Source: Bacillota bacterium
Lineage (GTDB): Bacteria > Bacillota_C > Negativicutes > JAEYSJ01
Direction: 5' to 3'
Assembly (NCBI GenBank): GCA_023434855.1
Contig: JAEYSJ010000205.1
Span: 1-7,193 of the forward strand
Length of the DNA: 7,193 bases
Each line of letters begins with the position of its first letter. Positions within the stretch are counted from its first letter, which is position 1. The notes below the pieces were generated by a model, which was not told where the DNA came from, made no database searches, and was given only the letters and a program-made list of their open reading frames with translations. Made by a program: the position numbers and the translations under genes. Positions 1 through 5,667 of the stretch are shown here, piece after piece.

Positions 1-1220
1 CCTTTACGGAGAGCTTGACGCATTTTTGCGCCAATAACGGGGTGAGCTTCAGTGGGGTTTGCCCCGATTACAAACAGCATTTTGCTATTTGGTATTTCAT
101 TGATAGAATTAGTCATTGCTCCGGAACCAAATGATGCGGCCAGACCGGCCACAGTGGGAGCGTGTCAGGTACGTGCGCAGTGATCAACATTGTTGGTTCC
201 AATCACCGCGCGCATGAATTTTTGCATCATATAGTTATCTTCGTTAACACAGCGGGCCGAACTAAGTGCAGCTATCGAGTCAGCACCATGTGTCTTTTTA
301 ATTTCGCCGAATTTAGTGGCAATCAGATCAAGGGCTTCATCCCAGGATGCTTCGACGAATTCACCGTTTTTCTTAATTAACGGCGTGGTCAAACGCTCAG
401 GGCTATGAACATAATCGATGCCAAAACGGCCTTTTACGCAGGTAAGCCTGCCGTTAACAGCACTGGTCAGGTTAGAAGTAACACCAATAACTTTACCGTC
501 TTTGACATTGAGGTCGAAGTTACAGCCAACACCGCAGAACGGACAGGTTGTTTTGACCTTTTTGTCCGGCATTCCTACACCATGCATCGGCTTTTCAGTT
601 AAAGCGCCTACCGGACATGCCGATACACAGGCACCGCAGAATACACAGCTGGATGATTCAACCATAGCATCATCAAAAGCAGGAGTTACTTTTGTATTGA
701 AACCGCGTTCAGTCCAATCCAGGGTGTTGCAGCACTGCACTTGCTGACAGACGCGCACACAGCGTCCGCACAGTACGCACTTTGTGTTGTCCCTGATTAT
801 GAAAGGATTGCTCTCATCAATTTCAAAGTGACGTTTTTCACCCTTGAAGCGTATTTCTGTAACACCAAGTCTATTTGCCAGGGTCTGCAACTCACAATTC
901 AGGTTGCGCTGGCAAGTAAGACAGTCTTGCGGATGATTGGCCAGCAATAGCTCTACTACGGTTTTACGGGCTTCATGAATAACAGGAGAATTAGTGCGCA
1001 CAACCATTCCGTCTGCCGCAGGATAGGTACAGGCCGTAACTAATCCCCGCGCTCCTTCAACTTCAACGACACAGATCCGGCATGAACCTTCAGGAGTTAA
1101 ATCAGCAAGGTGGCATAAAGTCGGAATATTGATACCGGCAGCACGAGAAGCTTCCAATACTGTGGCGCCCTTCGGTGCTTGCACGGTTTGACCGTTAATG
1201 GTCAAAGTGATCATTTCCAT
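1..1220 (-). CDS. fdhA: Selenocysteine-containing formate dehydrogenase alpha subunit, N-terminal part (3' end outside the window)
   Basis: This is the catalytic subunit that interconverts formate and CO2 at a Mo/W-bis-pterin centre. Residues 1-80 are a 2Fe-2S ferredoxin domain (C36, C47, C50, C64). Next comes an NADH-dehydrogenase-G type His/Cys cluster site (H96, C100, C103, C109), then two 4Fe-4S ferredoxin motifs (C148/151/154/158 and C192/195/198/202). The Molybdop_Fe4S4 domain follows (C226, C229, C233, C261, with the conserved Lys263). The frame meets UGA at codon 352 in the context DHCART-UGA-HAPTVAG, exactly where FDHs carry the active-site selenocysteine. Homology continues unbroken for 54 more residues (ending ...[10 protein letters not shown]) to the window edge, so the UGA is read as Sec and is not a stop. 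Start: ATG at 1220 is the first in-frame start after an upstream TGA; ATG at 1214 is an alternative. The GAAAGGAG at 1242-1235 is 14 nt away, longer than ideal. A second fdhA copy lies at the right edge. Confidence 0.95.
118..167 (-). promoter_or_regulatory. UGA selenocysteine codon with bacterial SECIS hairpin
   Basis: The recoded UGA is at 167-165. After 18 nt comes the loop GGUCU (146-142), closed by a perfect four-pair mini-helix GGCC/GGCC (150-147 with 141-138). A further outer pairing GCUCC/GGAGC (161-157 with 122-118) is possible. A GGUCU apical loop bound by SelB at this distance is the known layout of bacterial SECIS elements in fdhF-type genes. The hairpin lies within the coding sequence, as bacterial SECIS elements do. 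The helix between the inner and outer pairings is irregular, so the exact fold is inferred. Confidence 0.88.
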
Positions 1221-1234
1221 TAGAGGTACTCACA

Positions 1235-1242
1235 CTCCTTTC
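1235..1242 (-). promoter_or_regulatory. Ribosome binding site of the left fdhA
   Basis: GAAAGGAG on the minus strand is the only strong Shine-Dalgarno match before the gene. It ends 14 nt before ATG 1220 (20 nt before ATG 1214), so spacing favours the first ATG. The spacing is still long for a bacterial start, which may mean weak or structured initiation. Confidence 0.6.
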
Positions 1243-1250
1243 AAAAATAC

Positions 1251-1274
1251 GGCATATAGAACATTTTATATGCC
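1251..1274. repeat. Perfect dyad just upstream of the fdhA ribosome-binding site (operator or 5' UTR hairpin)
   Basis: GGCATATA and TATATGCC form a perfect 8-bp inverted repeat around an 8-nt spacer. On the minus strand it ends 8 nt before the Shine-Dalgarno sequence of the left fdhA. It could be a repressor or activator operator or an mRNA hairpin controlling initiation. TATAAA lies inside its minus-strand sequence, but no convincing -35 box sits at the right distance. No known regulator motif is recognised. Confidence 0.5.
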
Positions 1275-1422
1275 AAAGACAAACAGAAAACATAAGGCTG
1301 AATTCCTGTAACTCCTCCCCTCATTGATGTGGCCTTAAATCTACGGGTTAAGCTCTGGCATTTTAGCGACCATTTCTCACACAATAAAAAACAGTCTGCT
1401 AAAATATATAGCCACTAAAATA

Positions 1423-1482
1423 ACAACAAAAAATGAGACATCAAATGCTAACACATTACTGTCTTGTCCATGGTGATGTCTC
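1423..1482 (-). terminator. Possible transcription terminator downstream of moeA
   Basis: On the minus strand GAGACATCA (1482-1474) pairs perfectly with TGATGTCTC (1443-1435). The transcript then reads ATTTTTTGTTG, a U-rich tail as in an intrinsic terminator. The 30-nt loop is unusually long, and the site is about 300 nt after the moeA stop. The stem could instead be part of a decayed repeat element or of the fdhA leader. Confidence 0.4.
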
Positions 1483-1778
1483 GCCAGATCACAGCAAAAA
1501 ATATGAGTGAAATGGTAAATGACCTATTTACAATGCTAAAGTCTGGTGAGTATGGGATATTTTTCACAAATTAGTTTACGCAGGGACGGGTCAAATTTAT
1601 ATCTGACGGCCTGCTTATTGAAAAATTAATCGATTATAGTTTCTATAAGGTTTACCTAAAATCCTGCTAAAAACCGTATTTTTTTTTACAAATATTTATC
1701 AAAATCAGAATTATGAGATTTTCGTATACCCGTATCGGTAAAATACGCTCATATAAAATAAACACTGCCAGATTCTAC

Positions 1779-2993
1779 TTACCCATCAGCAAGTAAAATA
1801 ATTTCGACTTCACTCCCGCTAGGCAGCGGCGGACTATTTTCCGGAATTATTATTAGCGAGTTAGCAATCATTGCCGCTTTTAGCATACCATTGCACTGCA
1901 GTCTAAGTGGTTCGACCAAAATATCGTTATCTTGTTGCCAGCACCTTGCCCAAACAAACCGTTGTGCCCCGGTACTTTTCCCAAATGGCGATGCCATAAC
2001 TGCCTTGACTCTGGGTCGCCACCATTTTTTGCGGCCGCCCATTTTTATTAATATGGGCCTGACCAACTGTTCAAACGAAATCGCTGCCGCTGCTGGATTC
2101 CCCGATAACCCTAGATAAAGTTTACCATTTTTTATGCCGGCCAAGACTGGCATACCCGGTTTAATACTTACCCTGTCAAACAACAAGGTAATCCCCAGTT
2201 TTTTGTATACCTCGCCTATCAGGTCGCAATCACCCACCGAAGCTCCCCCTGTTGTAATTACAACATCGCAGTCAGAAGCTTTTTCAAGCATCAAGGCTAT
2301 TTCATCCACACTGTCCGGCACATTTCCCAGCAAAACAGTTTGCGCACCTGTATCCGCTACCTGAGCGCTAAGCATATAACTGTTGGAGTTGCGAATCTTC
2401 CCTGGTGTCAAAGGAGCGTCCACCGGAATAATCTCACTGCCGGTGGCAATAATTGCTACCCGCGGCCGCCGAAAAACACAAACCTGTCCTTTTCCCAGTA
2501 CCGCCAGCATACCAATTACACCGGCATTTATCACTGTTCCGGCAGAAATTACTTCCTCCCCGGAAGCTATTTCTTCTCCCCGGTAACAAATACTTTTACC
2601 CGCTCCCCTGCCTTCCAAGATTGTGATTTCCTCGCCTTCCACGACCGTGTCTTCAACCCGGACAACACCGGTGGCGCCTGGCGGCAATGGCGCGCCGGTC
2701 ATAATCCGGCAAGCGGTCCCTGGTACAATAGTATGACGAGGAACATCACCGGCGCAGACATAATCAACCTGACGTAAAATTACCGGTTTATCTGGCACCG
2801 CGTCCTCTACTTCCTTATCTATAAGAGCATAGCCATCCAAAGGGGATCTGTCAAATGGCGGAAAATCCATGTCAGACACCACCGTTTCAGCAAGTACCCG
2901 GCGCCAGCCTTGGCTTAATTCTACGGTCTCTTCAGGCATAACTTGAACTAAATTCAATAACTTAGCTTGAGCCACTTCTAATTTAATGGCCAT
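1779..2993 (-). CDS. moeA: Molybdopterin molybdenumtransferase MoeA
   Basis: MoeA inserts molybdate (or tungstate) into adenylylated molybdopterin, the last step of basic Mo-cofactor synthesis, in the cytoplasm. The 404 residues match the usual family length of about 400. The N-terminal MoeA domains contain PPFDRSPLDGYA (45-56, with the conserved Asp53) and RIMTGAPLPPGA (96-107). The MoCF/MogA-like domain contains IATGSEI (182-188), TTGGASVGDCD (247-257), KPGMP (278-282) and GLSGNPAAA (295-303). A C-terminal MoeA domain IV covers roughly 325-402. The ATG start is supported by GGAGG at 3007-3003 with a 9-nt spacer. It begins 35 nt after the MoeA-like gene, so the two are surely cotranscribed. 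All core motifs are intact. Its place beside fdhD and fdhA indicates supply of cofactor to formate dehydrogenase. Confidence 0.95.
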   Translation of the reverse strand: MAIKLEVAQAKLLNLVQVMPEETVELSQGWRRVLAETVVSDMDFPPFDRSPLDGYALIDKEVEDAVPDKPVILRQVDYVCAGDVPRHTIVPGTACRIMTGAPLPPGATGVVRVEDTVVEGEEITILEGRGAGKSICYRGEEIASGEEVISAGTVINAGVIGMLAVLGKGQVCVFRRPRVAIIATGSEIIPVDAPLTPGKIRNSNSYMLSAQVADTGAQTVLLGNVPDSVDEIALMLEKASDCDVVITTGGASVGDCDLIGEVYKKLGITLLFDRVSIKPGMPVLAGIKNGKLYLGLSGNPAAAAISFEQLVRPILIKMGGRKKWWRPRVKAVMASPFGKSTGAQRFVWARCWQQDNDILVEPLRLQCNGMLKAAMIANSLIIIPENSPPLPSGSEVEIILLADG

Positions 2994-3007
2994 CTCCCTA
3001 ACCCTCC
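2994..3007 (-). promoter_or_regulatory. Ribosome binding site of moeA
   Basis: GGAGG at 3007-3003 on the minus strand lies 9 nt before ATG 2993. It sits in the 35-nt gap after the upstream gene, which leaves little room for a separate promoter and supports one operon. Confidence 0.75.
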
Positions 3008-3028
3008 AGTATTACGACCATTTAAGGG

Positions 3029-4048
3029 CTATTTCCCAAATGAGCAGGCAGGATAAGAACATTCCTGACAATTCAGACATAATCCACCATACCCCATTAC
3101 AGCAAAATCGTGTTTGCTCAACTGTTCACCGGTTATTATCCGGGGAAAGACAAAGTCAAAAATGGTAATCTTCGAATACATACCGCAGGCGGGCATGCCT
3201 AAAATAGCGGTATTATTTAAATACGCCAGCATAAACATCGCCCCGGGGAGCACCGGCGCACCATAGGTAATTACGTCAGCACCTGTTGCTCTGATTGCTT
3301 CAGGAGTAACATCATCAGGATCAACCGACATTCCCCCTGAGGTCACAACGATATCAGCACCACTATTGATATGATTAAGGATAGTTTGGGTAATCATTTC
3401 CCGGTCGTCCGGACAATAAGCTATGCCGGCTAATTTAGCCCCGTAGAATGCGATTTTATTAGCAATTACCGGTCCGTACTTGTCCTTAATTCGCCCATAG
3501 TACACCTCATTGCCGGTAACAACTACCCCGACTTTTAGATTGGCCAGTGGACTCACGGCAATAATCCCTGAATACTGCCCGGCAATTTCTTCAACCTTAC
3601 GTACCATGGACTCTTCAACTACCAGAGGTATTACCTTAACCCCGGCTAAAATATCCCCCGCTTTGACCAGTCTATTGCTATGCAGAGTGGCTAACACTGC
3701 GTGTTCAACCGAATTGATTGCTGTAACAGCTTCCTTGTTAACCTTTAACAGCCCATCCTGCTTGGCAATAATATTAACTCTTCCTTCAGCAGGATCGGCA
3801 ATGTTAGTATTAACCCCCGCCACACATTTAGCAATTCGGCGAACAGCATCATTTTCGTGAAGTTGACCTTCATTTAATTCAATTAAGAAAATGTGTTCCT
3901 TGCCAATATCCTTAAGATGTGGAATATCTTCGGGCTGAATAATATGACCTTTTCTAAAGGCCGGTCCTTTATATTCACCTGGCACGATTTTGGTAAGATC
4001 ATGCCCCAGCACCATCCCTACAGCTTCACTTACATGAACTTTTTTCAT
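3029..4048 (-). CDS. MoeA-like molybdopterin-binding protein with Cys-rich C-terminal tail
   Basis: This is a 339-residue protein with a MoCF-biosynthesis (MoaB/Mog) domain from about 173 to 310. It contains VVVTGNEVYYGRI (175-187), VTSGGMSVDPDDVTPEAI (235-252), GAPVLPGAMF (263-272) and LGMPACGMY (283-291), the last replacing the GLPGNP loop of true MoeA. The N-terminal 150 residues do not show the PPFDxSxxDGYA signature, so this is a paralogous family and not a second classical MoeA. The tail carries C324, C327, C330 and C335 (CxxCxxCxxxxC, then SFGK at the end), a likely metal or Fe-S site. ATG 4048 is chosen because GGGAG (4063-4059) lies 10 nt upstream; an in-frame GTG at 4096 would add 16 residues without a good ribosome site. 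The role is inferred: Mo/W-cofactor handling for formate dehydrogenase, alongside moeA and fdhD. Confidence 0.85.
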   Translation of the reverse strand: MKKVHVSEAVGMVLGHDLTKIVPGEYKGPAFRKGHIIQPEDIPHLKDIGKEHIFLIELNEGQLHENDAVRRIAKCVAGVNTNIADPAEGRVNIIAKQDGLLKVNKEAVTAINSVEHAVLATLHSNRLVKAGDILAGVKVIPLVVEESMVRKVEEIAGQYSGIIAVSPLANLKVGVVVTGNEVYYGRIKDKYGPVIANKIAFYGAKLAGIAYCPDDREMITQTILNHINSGADIVVTSGGMSVDPDDVTPEAIRATGADVITYGAPVLPGAMFMLAYLNNTAILGMPACGMYSKITIFDFVFPRIITGEQLSKHDFAVMGYGGLCLNCQECSYPACSFGK

Positions 4049-4063
4049 TGTAACCAGACTCCC
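4049..4063 (-). promoter_or_regulatory. Ribosome binding site fixing the start of the MoeA-like gene
   Basis: GGGAG at 4063-4059 is 10 nt before ATG 4048. The longer frame starting at GTG 4096 has no comparable site. An RNA-favouring hairpin (GUGUGUUU/AAACAUAC, 4098-4079, with one G-U pair) lies just upstream of this ribosome site. It overlaps the sequence that the longer reading would use as its start. Confidence 0.6.
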
Positions 4064-4115
4064 TATTCCCTTAATAGAGTATGTTTCAAAAAACACACTT
4101 CCTAAATTTATTTAA

Positions 4116-4236
4116 GACTGTTACAAGATGCCCAGATGCTAGGCGCACCGGAAGCCGCGCCGCGAGGGCGTACGTTGTTTGTACGTTGAGCAAGCGGCTG
4201 AGGAGCAACAACGCAGATGGGTATTTTGTAACAGTC
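4116..4236. repeat. 121-bp palindromic, MITE-like repeat between fdhD and the MoeA-like gene
   Basis: GACTGTTACAA (4116-4126) and TTGTAACAGTC (4226-4236) are perfect 11-bp terminal inverted repeats. Inside, ATGCCCAGATGC (4128-4139) faces GCAGATGGGTAT (4213-4224), with CAGATG present in both arms. AGCCGC/GCGGCT (4153-4158 with 4194-4199) pairs next, and CGTAC/GTACG (4169-4173 with 4181-4185) forms a central hairpin. The element is much richer in G+C than its flanks and codes for nothing evident. It begins 2 nt after the fdhD stop. The architecture fits a non-autonomous mobile or REP-like element. It resembles dispersed repeats I recall from anaerobic Firmicutes, but copy number cannot be tested here. 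In the operon transcript it would fold into a long hairpin. Confidence 0.8.
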
Positions 4237-4238
4237 GC

Positions 4239-5042
4239 TTATAATTTTACCTGGTGGGAATGGGTGTATATATTAAACCGTTTTCCCCTTGCAAAACCGA
4301 TGACGGTGATTCCCAACTCTTCCGCTATTTCCAGGGCCAAACTGGTCGGAGCTGAGCGGGCAATAATCACAGCTATATTCATTTTGCTTACTTTAAGCAA
4401 TATTTCTGAAGAAACCCGCCCGGAAAATACGATTATTTTTCCTTCGGTAGAAATTCCTTCAATTAAACAGCGTCCATACAACTTATCAAAAACATTATGG
4501 CGGCCAATATCCTGACTGTAGAAAATTAACTTGTCAGCACTTGCCAAGGCCCCACTGTGCACTCCACCGGTAGTATGGAATAAATCCGACCGGTCTTCAA
4601 GCATCTGTACATAATTCGCTATTGATTCCGGTGCTAGTACGACCTCGCTGGTAACCGGCCGCGCAGTCAGCGCGTCGTTGGCAAAGTAAAAAGCGCTGCG
4701 CCCTTTACCGCAACAGGCGGTAAGATAGCGCTTCAAAAACATCTTTTCCGCCACCGTTTCACCGGAGAAGGTCTCTACCTGAATGATGCCCTGCAAAGTA
4801 TCTACCCTGAGACTTTTTATATCACTGGCACTGTGAATAATTCCTTCAGCCGCCAAGAAACCGGTAACAAGATAATTTTCCTCACCCACACCAGCCAACA
4901 TAGTGATTAATTCCTGCCCGTTCAAATAAATAGTCAGGGGAATTTCCTCGACTATGGCTTCCTGGGTATCAGCCCTTTCTTGTCCACATAGCTTTATTAC
5001 TGGAAGTGAAATTGTCCCATACGGTATATCCGGTATATTCAT
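4239..5042 (-). CDS. fdhD: Formate dehydrogenase accessory sulfurtransferase FdhD
   Basis: FdhD is required for FDH activity. In E. coli it passes sulfur from the desulfurase IscS to the Mo/W-bis-pterin cofactor before or during insertion into FDH. The 267 residues are close to the usual 260-280. Recognisable blocks are EEIPLTIYLNG (32-42), FLAAEGII (62-69), FHTTGGVHSGAL (155-166), SQDIGRHNVFDKLYG (176-190), SGRVSSEILLK (207-217) and APTSLALEIAEELGITVIGF (231-250). At the sulfur-carrying loop it reads LTACCGKGR: two adjacent cysteines (C110, C111), with Gly114 where E. coli has the second Cys of CxxC. ATG 5042 is chosen because GAGGGGTG lies 5 nt upstream; a TTG at 5099 would add 19 residues of non-family sequence with no ribosome site. 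It is the first gene after the promoter at 5203-5175, ahead of the MoeA-like gene and moeA. Confidence 0.95.
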   Translation of the reverse strand: MNIPDIPYGTISLPVIKLCGQERADTQEAIVEEIPLTIYLNGQELITMLAGVGEENYLVTGFLAAEGIIHSASDIKSLRVDTLQGIIQVETFSGETVAEKMFLKRYLTACCGKGRSAFYFANDALTARPVTSEVVLAPESIANYVQMLEDRSDLFHTTGGVHSGALASADKLIFYSQDIGRHNVFDKLYGRCLIEGISTEGKIIVFSGRVSSEILLKVSKMNIAVIIARSAPTSLALEIAEELGITVIGFARGKRFNIYTHSHQVKL

Positions 5043-5055
5043 CCTTTCACCCCTC
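5043..5055 (-). promoter_or_regulatory. Ribosome binding site deciding the fdhD start
   Basis: GAGGGGTG (5055-5048) followed by AAAGG and ATG 5042 gives a strong initiation site. It favours the 267-residue protein over a longer frame from TTG 5099. Confidence 0.75.
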
Positions 5056-5102
5056 AACATAGTCGTAAGCCTAAGCTTGTCCAAAGTTTCACATACCAAA
5101 CT

Positions 5103-5135
5103 CAGGCGCGCAGAATCGGTACAATACGCCGCCTG
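5103..5135 (-). other. Hairpin in the fdhD 5' leader
   Basis: Within the roughly 126-nt leader between the predicted transcription start and fdhD, CAGGCG(g)CGTA (5135-5125) pairs with TGCGCGCCTG (5112-5103). That gives ten pairs with one bulge, one G-U pair and a 12-nt loop. The G-U pair forms only in the minus-strand RNA. No U run follows, so it is not a terminator. It could stabilise the mRNA or belong to a leader regulator. No Moco riboswitch consensus could be recognised. Confidence 0.4.
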
Positions 5136-5174
5136 CTTTTTCTGCTTAACAGTAGTCTAAAACAGAGTATTCAA

Positions 5175-5203
5175 ATTATACCACCGGGGCAAATTCTAGT
5201 CAA
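5175..5203 (-). promoter_or_regulatory. Sigma-70/sigma-A promoter of the fdhD operon
   Basis: On the minus strand TTGACT (5203-5198), a 17-bp spacer and TATAAT (5180-5175) make a near-consensus housekeeping promoter; transcription would start near 5168. A 6-bp dyad CGGGGC/GCCCCG (5185-5190 and 5206-5211) flanks the -35 box and overlaps the spacer, a good position for a regulator. It should drive fdhD, the MoeA-like gene and moeA. Confidence 0.85.
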
Positions 5204-5261
5204 TGGCCCCGCCAAGTAAGCATTTTCCCCGCATTTCTCCAACAGGAATACAAGACTTGCA

Positions 5262-5320
5262 CACCATTGTCAACTTGTGTGAACTAAACCGCAAGGTGCC
5301 AGAACACCATTACAATGGTG
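5262..5320. promoter_or_regulatory. Cluster of CACCATT half-sites upstream of the fdhD promoter
   Basis: CACCATT AC AATGGTG (5305-5320) is a perfect 7-bp palindrome with a 2-nt centre. The same half-site occurs once more at 5262-5268 (CACCATTGT, identical over 9 nt to the minus-strand half at 5320-5312). The group lies about 60 to 120 bp upstream of the -35 box, where activators often bind. No known regulator is recognised. Confidence 0.35.
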
Positions 5321-5341
5321 AAAGTTTATCAAATATTAATA

Positions 5342-5384
5342 AAAATACCCTCTAAGTCGTTATTATTTGGCTTAAGGGTATTTT
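5342..5384 (-). terminator. Intrinsic terminator after the structured element
   Basis: AAAATACCCT (5342-5351) pairs with AGGGTATTTT (5375-5384). An inner TAAG/CTTA follows after one bulged base, leaving a 14-nt loop. On the minus strand the stem is followed by ...TTTTTATTAAT, a good U tail. On the plus strand the T run is mostly used up in the stem, so the minus direction is preferred. It ends any minus-strand transcript coming from 5500 or beyond before the fdhD promoter. Confidence 0.7.
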
Positions 5385-5388
5385 GTAT

Positions 5389-5500
5389 AAAATCCTGCCT
5401 ATGGTAATTATGGTCATAAAGACTATTTAGCTTCTCCTCGATTCCGGCAAAAAAGAGTAACCAGCACTTTCTTGCCAAAATCATTATAGGCAGGGATTTT
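5389..5500 (-). other. 112-nt structured element with terminal inverted repeats (possible small RNA or repeat)
   Basis: AAAATCCTGCCTAT (5389-5402) and ATAGGCAGGGATTTT (5486-5500) pair over 14 bp with one bulged base, closing a 112-nt unit. Inside, on the minus strand, GGCAAGAAAG (5476-5467) pairs with CTTTTTTGCC (5455-5446) in ten pairs around an 11-nt loop; one is a G-U pair that forms only in this direction. The terminator at 5384-5342 begins 4 nt later, so the unit could be a terminated small RNA. A 30-codon frame from GTG 5515 to TAG 5423, reading SILKIPAYNDFGKKVLVTL in part, crosses it. A 51-codon frame runs from ATG 5484 to TGA 5329. Neither has a convincing ribosome site. A dispersed intergenic repeat is the main alternative. 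Confidence 0.45.
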
Positions 5501-5559
5501 CAGTATGGATTTCACCTCAGAACGATAAAATTAGATTCATAAAGTTTGCTATTAAGATT

Positions 5560-5586
5560 AAAGACCTGCCGATACGGCAGGTCTTT
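5560..5586. terminator. Strong, probably bidirectional terminator after the right fdhA
   Basis: AAAGACCTGCC (5560-5570) and GGCAGGTCTTT (5576-5586) form a perfect 11-bp stem with a 5-nt loop. The stem is flanked by A and T runs on both sides. It lies about 80 nt after the stop of the right fdhA and should end that transcript. Confidence 0.85.
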
Positions 5587-5667
5587 TCCCGTAAGTCAAC
5601 TGGCATTAAATAATGGTACGGATATCTATTGTTCAACGTAGCATCCCTTAAAGAATAAAAGCTTCTG

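Larger units (their letters stand above)
1221..1778. other. A+T-rich gene-free stretch between moeA and the left fdhA
   Basis: No supported gene is seen here on either strand. It holds the ribosome-binding site and dyad of fdhA at the left end and a 9-bp inverted repeat followed by a T run (1435-1482). A smaller two-part hairpin lies around 1580-1614 (GCAGG/CCTGC outside, CAAAT/ATCTG inside). A minus-strand TATAAT occurs near 1640, but its -35 match is poor. The promoter of the left fdhA should lie in this stretch but cannot be fixed from sequence alone. Confidence 0.6.
5056..5667. other. Intergenic stretch between the right fdhA and fdhD
   Basis: No gene is supported here on either strand. 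Read on the minus strand it contains a strong terminator for the right fdhA, a structured 112-nt unit and a second terminator. After those come the CACCATT half-sites, the fdhD promoter and a leader with a hairpin. The two successive terminators isolate the fdhD operon from read-through, so the maturation genes are expected to be controlled independently of the right fdhA. Confidence 0.7.

Noticed and set aside
165..1220. A complete 351-residue iron-sulfur protein ending at the TGA
   Set aside because: The sequence after the TGA continues the FdhA homology in the same frame and the TGA lies at the Sec position with a SECIS hairpin, so the frame does not end there.
1251..1290. Sigma-54 promoter (TTGGCAT...ATGTT) upstream of the left fdhA
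   Set aside because: The -12 element reads GT instead of GC and the match is partial; a chance match with the dyad is more likely.
1503..1574. 23-residue plus-strand frame (MSEMVNDLFTMLKSGEYGIF...)
   Set aside because: No Shine-Dalgarno sequence, no recognisable family, and chance expectation is high in A+T-rich DNA.
4081..4515. 144-residue plus-strand frame across the repeat and fdhD
   Set aside because: It is the antisense shadow of fdhD plus the palindromic repeat, has no ribosome site, and its protein resembles nothing known.
5238..5276. Second promoter TTGACA-N17-TATTCC upstream of fdhD
   Set aside because: The -10 box matches only three of six consensus bases, and a far better promoter lies downstream.
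5329..5484. 51-codon minus-strand frame (MILARKCWLLFFAGIEEKLN...), faintly like Spo0E-type small proteins
   Set aside because: No ribosome site, it runs through a terminator hairpin, and the Spo0E SQxLD signature is absent; the structured-element reading is preferred.
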